Position numbers and translations under genes: made by a program
Notes under the pieces: generated by a model
Databases searched by the model: none
What the model saw: only the letters and a program-made list of their open reading frames with translations
Told to the model about the DNA's origin: nothing
From: Candidatus Rokuibacteriota bacterium
Lineage (GTDB): Bacteria > JAUVQV01
Length of the DNA stretch: 14,188 nucleotides
Direction: 5' to 3'
NCBI GenBank assembly: GCA_030609125.1
Contig: JAUWCW010000019.1
Coordinates: 1-14,188, forward strand
Shown here: positions 6,920 through 13,800 of the stretch, piece after piece
Layout of the letters: every line of letters begins with the position of its first letter
Numbering within the stretch: position 1 is the first letter of the stretch

Positions 6920-6949
6920 TTGACTATTATTGTTAGTTTAGCAGATAAT
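6920..6949 (+). promoter_or_regulatory. Sigma-70 type promoter of the Rrf2 regulator with possible operator
   Basis: TTGACT (6920-6925) and GATAAT (6944-6949) lie 18 bases apart; each matches consensus at 5 of 6 positions. Transcription would start near 6956. The -35 box is part of ACTTGACTATTATTGTTAGT (6918-6937). This resembles the type-1 IscR operator in its left half (CTTGACTA) and partly in its right half (GTTAGT). That suggests autoregulation by the gene product, which is an inference from similarity to the known IscR site. Confidence 0.58.
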
Positions 6950-7012
6950 TAAGGAAGTCTTCTTGTCGTGCAAACGAAACTGCGGAAAGATTCGAAGAAA
7001 AGGAGTAGTCAC

Positions 7013-7435
7013 ATGAGGCTGACCACAAAAGGCAGGTACGCCGTGAGAGCCCTTTTCTGTCTCTCCAAATATACCGATGAGAAACCAACACCCCTTTCCG
7101 TTGTTGCCAAGGATCAGGACATTTCCTTGAACTTTCTGGAACAGCTCTTCGTGCACCTCCGCAAGAACGGCATCGTTTCCAGCGTGAGAGGACCCCGCGG
7201 AGGGTATCGCCTCGCCAAAAAGCCGAAGGACATCACCATCGGTGAGGTCCTCCGCGCCGTGGGAGAGGCGACGTATCCCGTATTCTGCACCGAGGACGAT
7301 ATTCCCAACAACAAGCAGTGCCCCAGGGCCGACGAGTGCGTCACGCACCTGCTCTGGATCAAGCTGGGCAAGACGATCAACGACTTTCTCGACTCCACCA
7401 CTCTGGAAGAGCTCTACCAGTTCAAGCCCGAATAG
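7013..7435 (+). CDS. Rrf2/IscR-family transcriptional regulator
   Basis: DNA-binding regulator of the Rrf2 family, many members of which sense iron-sulfur status, nitric oxide or redox state. The 140-residue protein begins with the family signature MRLTTKGRYAVRALFCLS. The winged helix (about 28-68) contains SLNFLEQLFVHLRKNGIVSSVRG, then PRGGYRLAK. Potential cluster ligands are Cys92, Cys103, Cys109 and His112. The last three keep the IscR spacing (Cys-x5-Cys-x2-His), but the gap from Cys92 is 10 residues instead of 5. No iscS or iscU follows, so it is not in an isc operon here. The frame is open from a GTG at 6968, but AGGAG at 7001-7005 lies 7 bases before the ATG at 7013, and homologues start at this Met. 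Confidence 0.9.
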   Translation: MRLTTKGRYAVRALFCLSKYTDEKPTPLSVVAKDQDISLNFLEQLFVHLRKNGIVSSVRGPRGGYRLAKKPKDITIGEVLRAVGEATYPVFCTEDDIPNNKQCPRADECVTHLLWIKLGKTINDFLDSTTLEELYQFKPE

Positions 7436-7448
7436 ACCTCTTGAACCC

Positions 7449-7478
7449 TGTCATCCCGAGCAGAGCGAGGGATCTGAC
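7449..7478. repeat. Dispersed repeat of the CHPEQSEG type
   Basis: The sequence between the convergent stops of the Rrf2 gene and the membrane-protein gene contains TCATCCCGAGCAGAGCGAGG followed by GATCTGA. Translated on the plus strand it reads CHPEQSEGSD. This is the well-known small interspersed repeat family found in many bacterial genomes, often mis-annotated as coding (HPERSEG-type peptides). It has imperfect dyad symmetry, with ATCCC at 7454-7458 facing GGGAT at 7469-7473. Its position between convergent genes would allow a terminator-like role, which is not shown. Confidence 0.65.
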
Positions 7479-7493
7479 GGGAACCGAAGATCC

Positions 7494-8093
7494 TCAGTAA
7501 TCCTCGTCGTCCCTTTCTTTCCTTCGGCGAAACGGCCAGGGCCGTCCTGCCTGCACCCACCACTGCAGCGGCGCCGAGAGGGCGAAGAAGAGCGGAACAG
7601 ACCACCTCCACGGAAGGGCCTCCCCGGCGAGACAGCTTCCGATGGCTGCCGTCATGACGATAACGGCGATCTTTTCGCTCATCAGCACCGCCGCCCCCCC
7701 CGCCACCGCCGCAAGAAGAACCTCCGGCGGGGCCAGGGACCACCACTTCTCTTCAGAGCCGAGCCAGTGAAGAACCCCTCTTGCCGAGAAGAAACCGAGC
7801 ACCACCCCCGGCAGGAATGAGCCGAGCGAGCGGATCAGCCGAAGCAGCAGGAAGCCTACCGCGCCGCAGAGGCCGATCATGATGATCGTCCAGAGGGCCG
7901 GGTCGACCCCCCGCTCCACCAGTCCCTCAGGAACCTCGAAGATCCCGGAGATCACCCAGCCGATCAGTCCCCCTGCCGCGGCCCCGGCGGTGACACGGGC
8001 AAGCCGGAAGAGCTCCCAGCCGAAAAAGGCCAGCAGCGTCCCCGCCCCGAGCAGCGCCGCTTCAACCCCGTTCACCTCCCCGAGCCACTCCAC
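7494..8093 (-). CDS. Multi-pass membrane protein, DUF4203-like
   Basis: A 199-residue, very hydrophobic protein with about six or seven membrane segments (roughly 10-28, 33-52, 68-88, 90-107, 123-138, 141-158 and 162-178). A basic-acidic tail ends in RRRKERDDEDY. The early segment TLLAFFGWELFRLARVTAGAAAGGLIGWV resembles the DUF4203/TMEM198-type pattern of a Gly-rich helix after FFG-x-x-LFR. That assignment is tentative and no function is known. The frame extends to a GTG at 8099, but the GGAGG at 8101-8105 is only one base from it. The GTG at 8093 is spaced 7 bases away and is the better start. The gene begins 2 bases after the stop of a DeoB-like open frame, suggesting past or present coupled translation. 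Confidence 0.7.
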   Translation of the reverse strand: MEWLGEVNGVEAALLGAGTLLAFFGWELFRLARVTAGAAAGGLIGWVISGIFEVPEGLVERGVDPALWTIIMIGLCGAVGFLLLRLIRSLGSFLPGVVLGFFSARGVLHWLGSEEKWWSLAPPEVLLAAVAGGAAVLMSEKIAVIVMTAAIGSCLAGEALPWRWSVPLFFALSAPLQWWVQAGRPWPFRRRKERDDEDY

Positions 8094-8095
8094 CG

Positions 8096-8275
8096 TCACA
8101 CCTCCGCAACCTCGGCAAGAAATCTTGTTCCCCGACGCCGGCTCTCCCCTGTGAGGGTCTCGCAGGCCGTGGCCGCAACATCGCAGACGCCCTCCCTCGA
8201 GCCGAAAGAGACGCCCCTTTTCAGGGCCGGAGAAACGAGGAGGATCCTCCGGTCAAAGACGGCCTCCTCACCGCG
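8096..8275 (-). pseudogene. C-terminal remnant of a phosphopentomutase-like (DeoB) gene
   Basis: On the minus strand 59 sense codons run from just after a TGA (8278-8276) to a TGA at 8098-8096. No ATG, GTG or TTG occurs in this frame, so it cannot be an ordinary complete gene. The peptide contains RRILLVSPALKRGVSFGSRE, then GVCDVAATACETLTG and RRRGTRFLAEV. This matches the end of DeoB proteins, where a PLLV-x-x-x-LK-x-GV segment is followed by a (L)G-x-R-x-x-F-ADIGAT-x-AE block and the closing GTSFL. A full phosphopentomutase is about 390-400 residues, and the sequence upstream is the oppositely oriented lptF. The fragment ends 2 bases before the membrane-protein start. It is most likely a truncated relic left by a rearrangement; the family match rests on pattern reading only. 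Confidence 0.5.
8101..8105 (-). promoter_or_regulatory. Ribosome binding site deciding the membrane-protein start
   Basis: GGAGG on the minus strand lies 7 bases before the GTG at 8093 and one base before the GTG at 8099. Spacing favours the inner GTG. The site lies inside the last codons of the DeoB-like open frame. Confidence 0.6.
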
Positions 8276-8297
8276 TCAGCCCGAACCGCACTCTCGG

Positions 8298-8326
8298 TTG
8301 CATGAACTGCGCGGCGAACCTATAAT
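8298..8326 (+). promoter_or_regulatory. Possible promoter of lptF-lptG
   Basis: A perfect TATAAT (8321-8326) lies 17 bases after TTGCAT (8298-8303), which matches only 3 of 6 consensus -35 positions. The -10 box ends just 10 bases before the lptF ATG, so a transcript from here would have a leader of only about 4 bases. No ribosome binding site is visible before the ATG, which fits near-leaderless translation. Confidence 0.45.
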
Positions 8327-8336
8327 CCCCGCATTC

Positions 8337-9536
8337 ATGAAAATCATTGACCGCTATCTGCTGCGCGAACTTATCCCCCCTTTTTTTCTGGGGATACTCA
8401 TCTTCACCTTCGTTCTGCTGATGAGCCAGATTCTCCGCCTGATGGAGCTCATTGTCAACAAGGGGGTCCCCCTCTCCACGGTGCTCAAAATGATCTCCTT
8501 TCTCCTGCCCTCGATCCTGGTCCTCACCGTGCCGATGTCCGTCTTCCTCACCTGTATCGTAACCTTCGGCCGCTGGTCCTCCGACAACGAGCTTACGGCC
8601 ATCAAGAGCGGCGGGATAGGCCTGATGCGGCTCAGCCTCCCTGTGCTGGCCTTCTCCCTGGCGACGTACCTGCTGACCAGCTACTTTATCATCTACGCTC
8701 TTCCCGCCGGCAACCAGGCCTTCCGCAGGAAGATGTTCGAGATCGTCCGCACCAAGGCCACAATCGGCTTGAAGGAGAAGGTCTTCAATGACGATTTCAA
8801 TGGATTCGTCATGTACGTCAACCAGATCCCGGAAACAGCCAATCCGGTCATGAAGGGAATCATTATCACCGACTACCGTCCCGAGCAGCGGCGCCCTCCC
8901 CAGGAGCCTCTGACCATCATCGCCGAGGAGGGATGGCTCGTGGTCGATGAGGACTCCCAGCGGGTAATCCTCCGTCTGCGCAACGGCGGCATCCACAGCC
9001 TCTCCAGGGACTACAGGAAATACCAGAAGATCGATTTCCGCATCCACGACCTGCAGCTGAGCCTCGGCGAGGAGATGGCAGGGGCCATGAACGTGCCGAA
9101 AGGGCTCCGGGAGATGACGCTCCGCGAACTCTCCGCCAAGGCGGCGGAGTATCGCGAGCAGGGTGTTCACTCTCAGGGCCCCCAGGTGGAAATACACAAA
9201 AAGTTCGCCATCCCTTTTGCGACACTCATCTTCGGCTACCTCGGCATCGCCATGGGAGTCCTCTTTCGCCGCGGCGAGAAGTTCGTGAGCATCGCCGTCA
9301 GCATCGGCATCGCCATCATCTACTACGTATTTCTGCTCGCCGGGGAACCTCTGGGCAAGCAGGGCAGGATCAGCCCCTTCCTCTCCATGTGGGCGGCCAA
9401 CATCTTCTTTGCCGCTCTTGCCGCCTTCCTCCTCTGGAAGGCGGCAAAAGAAAAACCCTCCATCGTTATGAACCGCCTTGGCGGCGTGGCGTCCCGACTC
9501 CGCTCCTCGCGTCTTTTCCAGCCGAGGCAGTCATGA
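8337..9536 (+). CDS. lptF: LPS export ABC transporter permease LptF
   Basis: Inner-membrane permease that, with LptG and the LptB ATPase, extracts lipopolysaccharide and feeds it to the periplasmic bridge. The protein is 399 residues from the ATG at 8337. It has the YjgP/YjgQ layout: three N-terminal membrane helices (about 12-34, 50-76 and 98-121), a periplasmic beta-rich domain (about 130-285) and three C-terminal helices (about 290-309, 315-335 and 350-367). Family markers include DRYLLREL, NELTAIKSGG (84-93) and EIHKKFAIPFA (285-295). The frame is open 62 codons further upstream, but that part is unlike LptF and overlaps the DeoB remnant on the other strand. Its stop overlaps the next gene's ATG (ATGA), so LptF and LptG are coupled. 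Confidence 0.92.
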   Translation: MKIIDRYLLRELIPPFFLGILIFTFVLLMSQILRLMELIVNKGVPLSTVLKMISFLLPSILVLTVPMSVFLTCIVTFGRWSSDNELTAIKSGGIGLMRLSLPVLAFSLATYLLTSYFIIYALPAGNQAFRRKMFEIVRTKATIGLKEKVFNDDFNGFVMYVNQIPETANPVMKGIIITDYRPEQRRPPQEPLTIIAEEGWLVVDEDSQRVILRLRNGGIHSLSRDYRKYQKIDFRIHDLQLSLGEEMAGAMNVPKGLREMTLRELSAKAAEYREQGVHSQGPQVEIHKKFAIPFATLIFGYLGIAMGVLFRRGEKFVSIAVSIGIAIIYYVFLLAGEPLGKQGRISPFLSMWAANIFFAALAAFLLWKAAKEKPSIVMNRLGGVASRLRSSRLFQPRQS

Positions 9537-10618
9537 GCACACTGCAGCGCTACGTCCAGAGGGAGTTTCTGAAGATCTTCCTCCTGTGCTTTACGAGCCT
9601 GCTCTCCACGTACTTTCTTGTCGAATTCTTTCAGAACATCGACCTCTTTCTGAACTACACCTCGCCTCTGCGCTACAAGATGCTCTTCTTCCTCCTCAAG
9701 ATGCCGCAGTTCATCTATCACGTCACGCCGGTGGCGGTTCTCGTTTCCGTCCTCGTCACTCTCAGCATCCTCAACCGCAACCGGGAGCTGATCGCCGTCA
9801 AGTGCAGCGGCATCATGCTCTACCACATCTGCTACCCCCTCGTCATGTGGGGGCTGATCATCAGCGCTCTCGTCTTCGTCAACAACGAGTTCGTCGTTCC
9901 CCACACGACGCGCCAGAAGGATTTCATCAAGAACGTTCGCATCAAGGGCAGGCCCGTGCGGAGCGTTTTCCGGCAGAACCGCATCTGGTATTACGGAGAG
10001 AACAACACCATCTTCAGCATCCAGCTCCTCGACCCCGCCGAGAAGACCCTGGAGGGGGTCACCGTCTTCCGCTTCGATCCCTCCCACTCCACGCTCATCG
10101 AGCGGATCGACGCCAGGAGAGCGGCGTATGTGGACGGCGTCTGGAAGCTGCGCGACGGCACGGTGCGGACCTTCGATGACGACGGCACGGTGAAGACCGT
10201 TTCGTTCCGGAAGAGGAATTTCGAGACCCCCGAGACACCCGGTGACCTCTCCCAGTACCGGGAGGACCCGGACACCATGAACTTTCCCTCCCTGGCGGGC
10301 TACGTCGAGAAGCTGGAGAAGAGCGGTTTCAACCCCACCCGGTACGTTGTCGATCTCTATGCCAAGACCTCGATCCCCCTGATCAGTTTCGTCGTCGCCA
10401 TCCTCGCCATACCCTTCGCTTTCAGGGCCAGTCCCAGCGGCGGCATCGTGGCCAGCCTGGGTATGAGCCTTGCGCTGGGTTTCGGGTACTGGATCGTCGT
10501 CTCCATAGGCATCTCGCTCGGCCATGCCGGCAAGGCGACGCCCCTCCTGGCCTCCTGGGGTCCCAACATCTTCTTCCTGGCGGTGGGGGCCTATCTCTGG
10601 CTCCACATGGACCTTTGA
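9533..10618 (+). CDS. lptG: LPS export ABC transporter permease LptG
   Basis: Second inner-membrane permease of the LptB2FG lipopolysaccharide extractor. The 361-residue protein shows three N-terminal helices (about 12-34, 50-80 and 97-118), a periplasmic domain (about 125-300, including YYGENNTIFSIQLLDPAEKTL) and C-terminal helices starting at KTSIPLISFVVAILAIPFAF. NRELIAVKCSGI (83-94) corresponds to the conserved cytoplasmic coupling region, and SWGPNIFF near the end is typical. The longer open frame starting at 9389 lies inside lptF and is not used. The ATG at 9533 overlaps the lptF stop by 4 bases and has GAGG at 9524-9527 ahead of it. Assignment as G rather than F rests on order and length; the two are paralogues. 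Confidence 0.9.
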   Translation: MSTLQRYVQREFLKIFLLCFTSLLSTYFLVEFFQNIDLFLNYTSPLRYKMLFFLLKMPQFIYHVTPVAVLVSVLVTLSILNRNRELIAVKCSGIMLYHICYPLVMWGLIISALVFVNNEFVVPHTTRQKDFIKNVRIKGRPVRSVFRQNRIWYYGENNTIFSIQLLDPAEKTLEGVTVFRFDPSHSTLIERIDARRAAYVDGVWKLRDGTVRTFDDDGTVKTVSFRKRNFETPETPGDLSQYREDPDTMNFPSLAGYVEKLEKSGFNPTRYVVDLYAKTSIPLISFVVAILAIPFAFRASPSGGIVASLGMSLALGFGYWIVVSIGISLGHAGKATPLLASWGPNIFFLAVGAYLWLHMDL

Positions 10619-10640
10619 CACCTTTCCATATTCCGCCGTC

Positions 10641-10676
10641 ATCCTGTGGATAATCCTGTGGAAATCCCTGTTGGGC
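10641..10676. repeat. 12-bp tandem repeats containing DnaA-box-like sites
   Basis: Two 12-base units (10641-10652 and 10653-10664) share ATCCTGTGG and are followed by a degenerate third (10665-10676). Bases 10645-10653 read TGTGGATAA, the exact complement of the consensus DnaA box TTATCCACA. Bases 10657-10665 (TGTGGAAAT) are a weaker match. The array lies between the lptG stop and the smc promoter. DnaA binding is inferred from the motif only. Confidence 0.55.
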
Positions 10677-10700
10677 CAGCATCCTGGCCCTCTATTCTCT
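10673..10700 (+). terminator. Terminator-like hairpin after lptG
   Basis: A perfect 7-bp stem (GGGCCAG at 10673-10679 with CTGGCCC at 10684-10690) and a 4-base loop is followed by the pyrimidine-rich TCTATTCTCT. It sits 55 bases after the lptG stop and before the smc promoter, so it probably ends the lptFG transcript. The T tract is interrupted, so efficiency may be moderate. Confidence 0.6.
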
Positions 10701-10718
10701 AAAGGCGTTATTTTTCTA

Positions 10719-10748
10719 TTGACACTACATATTGTGCCAGTCTAGAAT
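10719..10748 (+). promoter_or_regulatory. Sigma-70 type promoter of smc
   Basis: A perfect TTGACA (10719-10724) is followed after 18 bases by TAGAAT (10743-10748), 5 of 6 to consensus. The predicted transcription start is near 10755, about 57 bases before the smc start codon. A small 5-bp hairpin (10752-10756 with 10762-10766) followed by AGTTTTT lies at the very start of the leader and might attenuate transcription. Confidence 0.7.
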
Positions 10749-10811
10749 CACACCACAGGAAGTGGTAGTTTTTCGGCCTTTGTAGGGTTTCATCATGGAA
10801 GGGGAAAGCAG

Positions 10812-13800
10812 GTGATTTTCAAAAAACTGGAAATGCAGGGCTTCAAGTCTTTCTTCGACCGCACGACGGTCAATTTCCAGAACGGGATCAACGCCGTCGT
10901 CGGACCGAACGGCTGCGGCAAGAGCAACATCGCCGACGCTATCCGCTGGGTGCTCGGCGAACAGAGCCCAAAGCGGCTCCGCGGCGAGACCATGGAGGAC
11001 CTCATTTTCTCCGGAAGCGACGCCCGGGGTCCGCTCGGGATGGCGGAGGTCACTCTGACGGTAGAGGCCAACGGCCGCGAGTTCCCTGCCCCCTACAACG
11101 CTTTTTCCGAAGTCTGCGTCACCCGCCGCCTCTATCGCTCGGGGGAGAGCGAATTCTACATCAATAACACATCCTGCCGGCTGCGGGACATCCGCGAGCT
11201 TTTCATGGACACCGGCATGAACCCCCGGGCCTACGCCGTCATCGATCAGGGGCACATCGGCGACATCATCAGCACCAAGCCCGAAGACCGGCGCGTGCTC
11301 TTCGAGGAAGCCGCCGGCATTGCCAGGTACAAGGAGCGCAAGACCACGGCCCTGCGGAAACTGGACGCCACGGAGCAGAACCTCCTGAGGCTTCACGACA
11401 TCGTCCGGGAGATCAAGCGTCAGATACGGTCTCTCAAGCTCCAGGCGACGAAAGCCCGCAAGTACAACGAGCTCGGCAAGGAAATAGAGGAGTTGGAACT
11501 GAAGATGCTCCACCAGCAGCACTGCGCCCGGCTGGGAACAAGCCGTCTTCAGGAGCAGAAGATAGACGGTCTCGACCGGATCCGGGAGGCTCTCCAGAAT
11601 GACACGGAAACTGCCGAGACCGCGCTGGAGGGAGAGAAGCTCTCGCTCCTCGAGCTCGACAAGGCAGTGGGCGAGGCGAAGGAGGAGTTCTACTCGCACC
11701 GCGCCCGGTCGGAGTCGACAGGGCATCTGCTCGAGTCGAGCCGAACCCGCGAGAGGGAGATCGGCGAAGCCGTCACGCGGGGGGACGCCGAGGCCGGCAG
11801 ACTGGGCGGTCTTCTCGAGGAGCTCTCCGGCGAGCGCTCCCGGGTCGAGGAGGAACTGAGGCGCCTGGAGGCGCGAACGGCGGAGATGCAGGACTCCCAC
11901 CGCCGGACAGCGGAGGAGCTGGGCCGCATCGTCGAGTCCGCGGAAGCGGCACGGGTTTCCCTCGACGAGAGAAACACCCGCTTCCTCGAAGAGGTCAGGG
12001 CGGAGGGTGAGACCCAGAGCCGGGTGGCCCAGGCGGAGACGATGCGGGACTCTCTTGATCGCGAACTGGAGCGTCTCGGCAGCGAAATCGCAGGCCGGGG
12101 AGAAGAGGATGCACGCCTGGAAATCCTGGAGAAAGAGCTGCAGTCACGCCGCGAAGAGGAAGGCGGGCGCCTGGAGGAGCTTCGGCGATCCCTGGGCGAC
12201 TGCTCCTCCGCGCTTGCCGGCGCGAAAGCCGAAATCGAAGAAACCGAGCAGAGCCTGCACCGCGCCCGGGAGGAGCACGCCCAGGCCACGTCCCGCCTGG
12301 CCTCTCTCACCGAACTGGAGGCCGGTCTGAGCGGCTGGCCCGAGCGATTCCGGAAGGAACTCGACCGCATCCTCGGAAGTCAGGGCCTGAACAGTCATGT
12401 GAAAGGGCTCCTGGCGGGGTCGGTCAACGCCCCCGCCCGGTACGAAACCGCCCTGGAGGCCGTTCTCGGCGACAAGCTGAAGTGTCTCCTCGTCAGCAGT
12501 CACGAGACGGCCGTCGAGGCCGCCCGGACTCTTCGCCGCGACAGCGAGATCCGGGGCACGCTCCTTCCCCTGGAGCCGCGGGTGCGAAAGGGGGGCGGAG
12601 GTGTGGACGGCCCCGGCATCCTCGGCAGGCTCGTCGACTTCATAACCACTCCCCCCGAGCACCGGCGGGTGGTGGAGCACCTTCTCCAGGATGTCATTCT
12701 GGTCGAAGACCTCGAGAAGGCCGCGGGGCTATGGGCGGCCAACGGCTCGTCCAGGACTTTCGTGACTCCCACCGGCGAAGTGCTCTGGGCCGACGGCTCC
12801 CTGACGGCGGGCCCCCTGGACTCATCGAGAGAGCTGCTTCCCCTGCTGAGAAGGATCCGCGAAACCAGAAGCGCCGCTGAGGAGTCGGGGGGCGTTGTCC
12901 GTGATCTGGAAGCCTCACGAGAGAGCCTCCGCGCCTCCGCCTCGGACCTGGCGAAGCGGGAAGAGGGGCTCAGCGCCCGGTGCTATCAGGCCGATCTCGC
13001 CCTTTCGAGCCTCGAGAAGGACCTGTCCCACCTTCGCCAGAAGCGCTCGTCCCACGAGGAACAGCTCGGACACCTCCGGGGATCAAGTGAAAAGGCCCTG
13101 CAGGAGAGGGCCTCCATCGAGGAGAGGATCCTGCGGGAAATCACCCGCAAGTCGGAGCTGGAGGGAGGAAGGCTCCGGCGTGAGCAGGAGATATCCTCTC
13201 TCGAACAGAAGCTGACCGCCTTCCGCGAGGAGGAAGAGAGGCTCGGGAGCCGGGCCGGCGCCGCCAGCATCGAGATTGCCGCCGGGAAAGAGCGCACCTC
13301 CCACCTTCTGAACAGACTGGAGAGGATAGCCGCCGACTGGAGTCGGGCCGAGGTGCGCCGCGACGAAATCCTCGAGGAGCTCGATGGACTTCACACCGAA
13401 AGAAGCCGCGAGGGCGAGCGCTCGGAAGAGCTGGCGGGGCTGCTGAAGGAGCTCACCGGTTCGCGGGAAGATCGGGAGAGAAGGCTTGCGGAGCTGCAGG
13501 AGCGTCACCGCCTGGCTTCGGGCCGCATCCGTGAGACGGAGGAGAACCTCCGCCTCACGCGCCGCAAGTCCGAAGAGCTGCACCAGGAGAGAGCCGACCT
13601 GCAGGCCCGGCAGGCGGAGCTGCAGGTCCGTCTCGAGAATGTCAGGGAGCGGATACGGGAAATCCGCGGCTGCGACCCCGACGAGCTCTGGGACGAAGAG
13701 ACACGGGCGTCGGTCCTGCGGGAGCCCTCCGGTGCGCTGGAGGAGCTGCACGGCGACAAGGTCGCCCGCCTCCAGTCCCTGGGCCCGGTCAACCTGGCGG

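Noticed and set aside
8239-8250. Perfect 12-bp palindrome GGAGGATCCTCC
   Set aside because: It falls within the DeoB-like coding remnant as ordinary Arg-Ile-Leu codons, with no other sign of an operator.
8151-8336. 62-codon N-terminal extension of lptF
   Set aside because: It is unlike any LptF N-terminus, rich in Ser/Pro/Arg, and overlaps the DeoB-like frame on the other strand. MKIIDRYLLREL at 8337 is the typical family start.
9323-10642. Minus-strand open frame of 439 codons across lptF and lptG
   Set aside because: It is antisense to two clearly recognised permeases. Its Asp/Glu/Gly-rich composition comes from the complementary hydrophobic codons.
10725-11900. Minus-strand open frame of 391 codons over the start of smc
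   Set aside because: It is the antisense shadow of the SMC head and coiled coil, with no recognisable motifs and no ribosome binding site.
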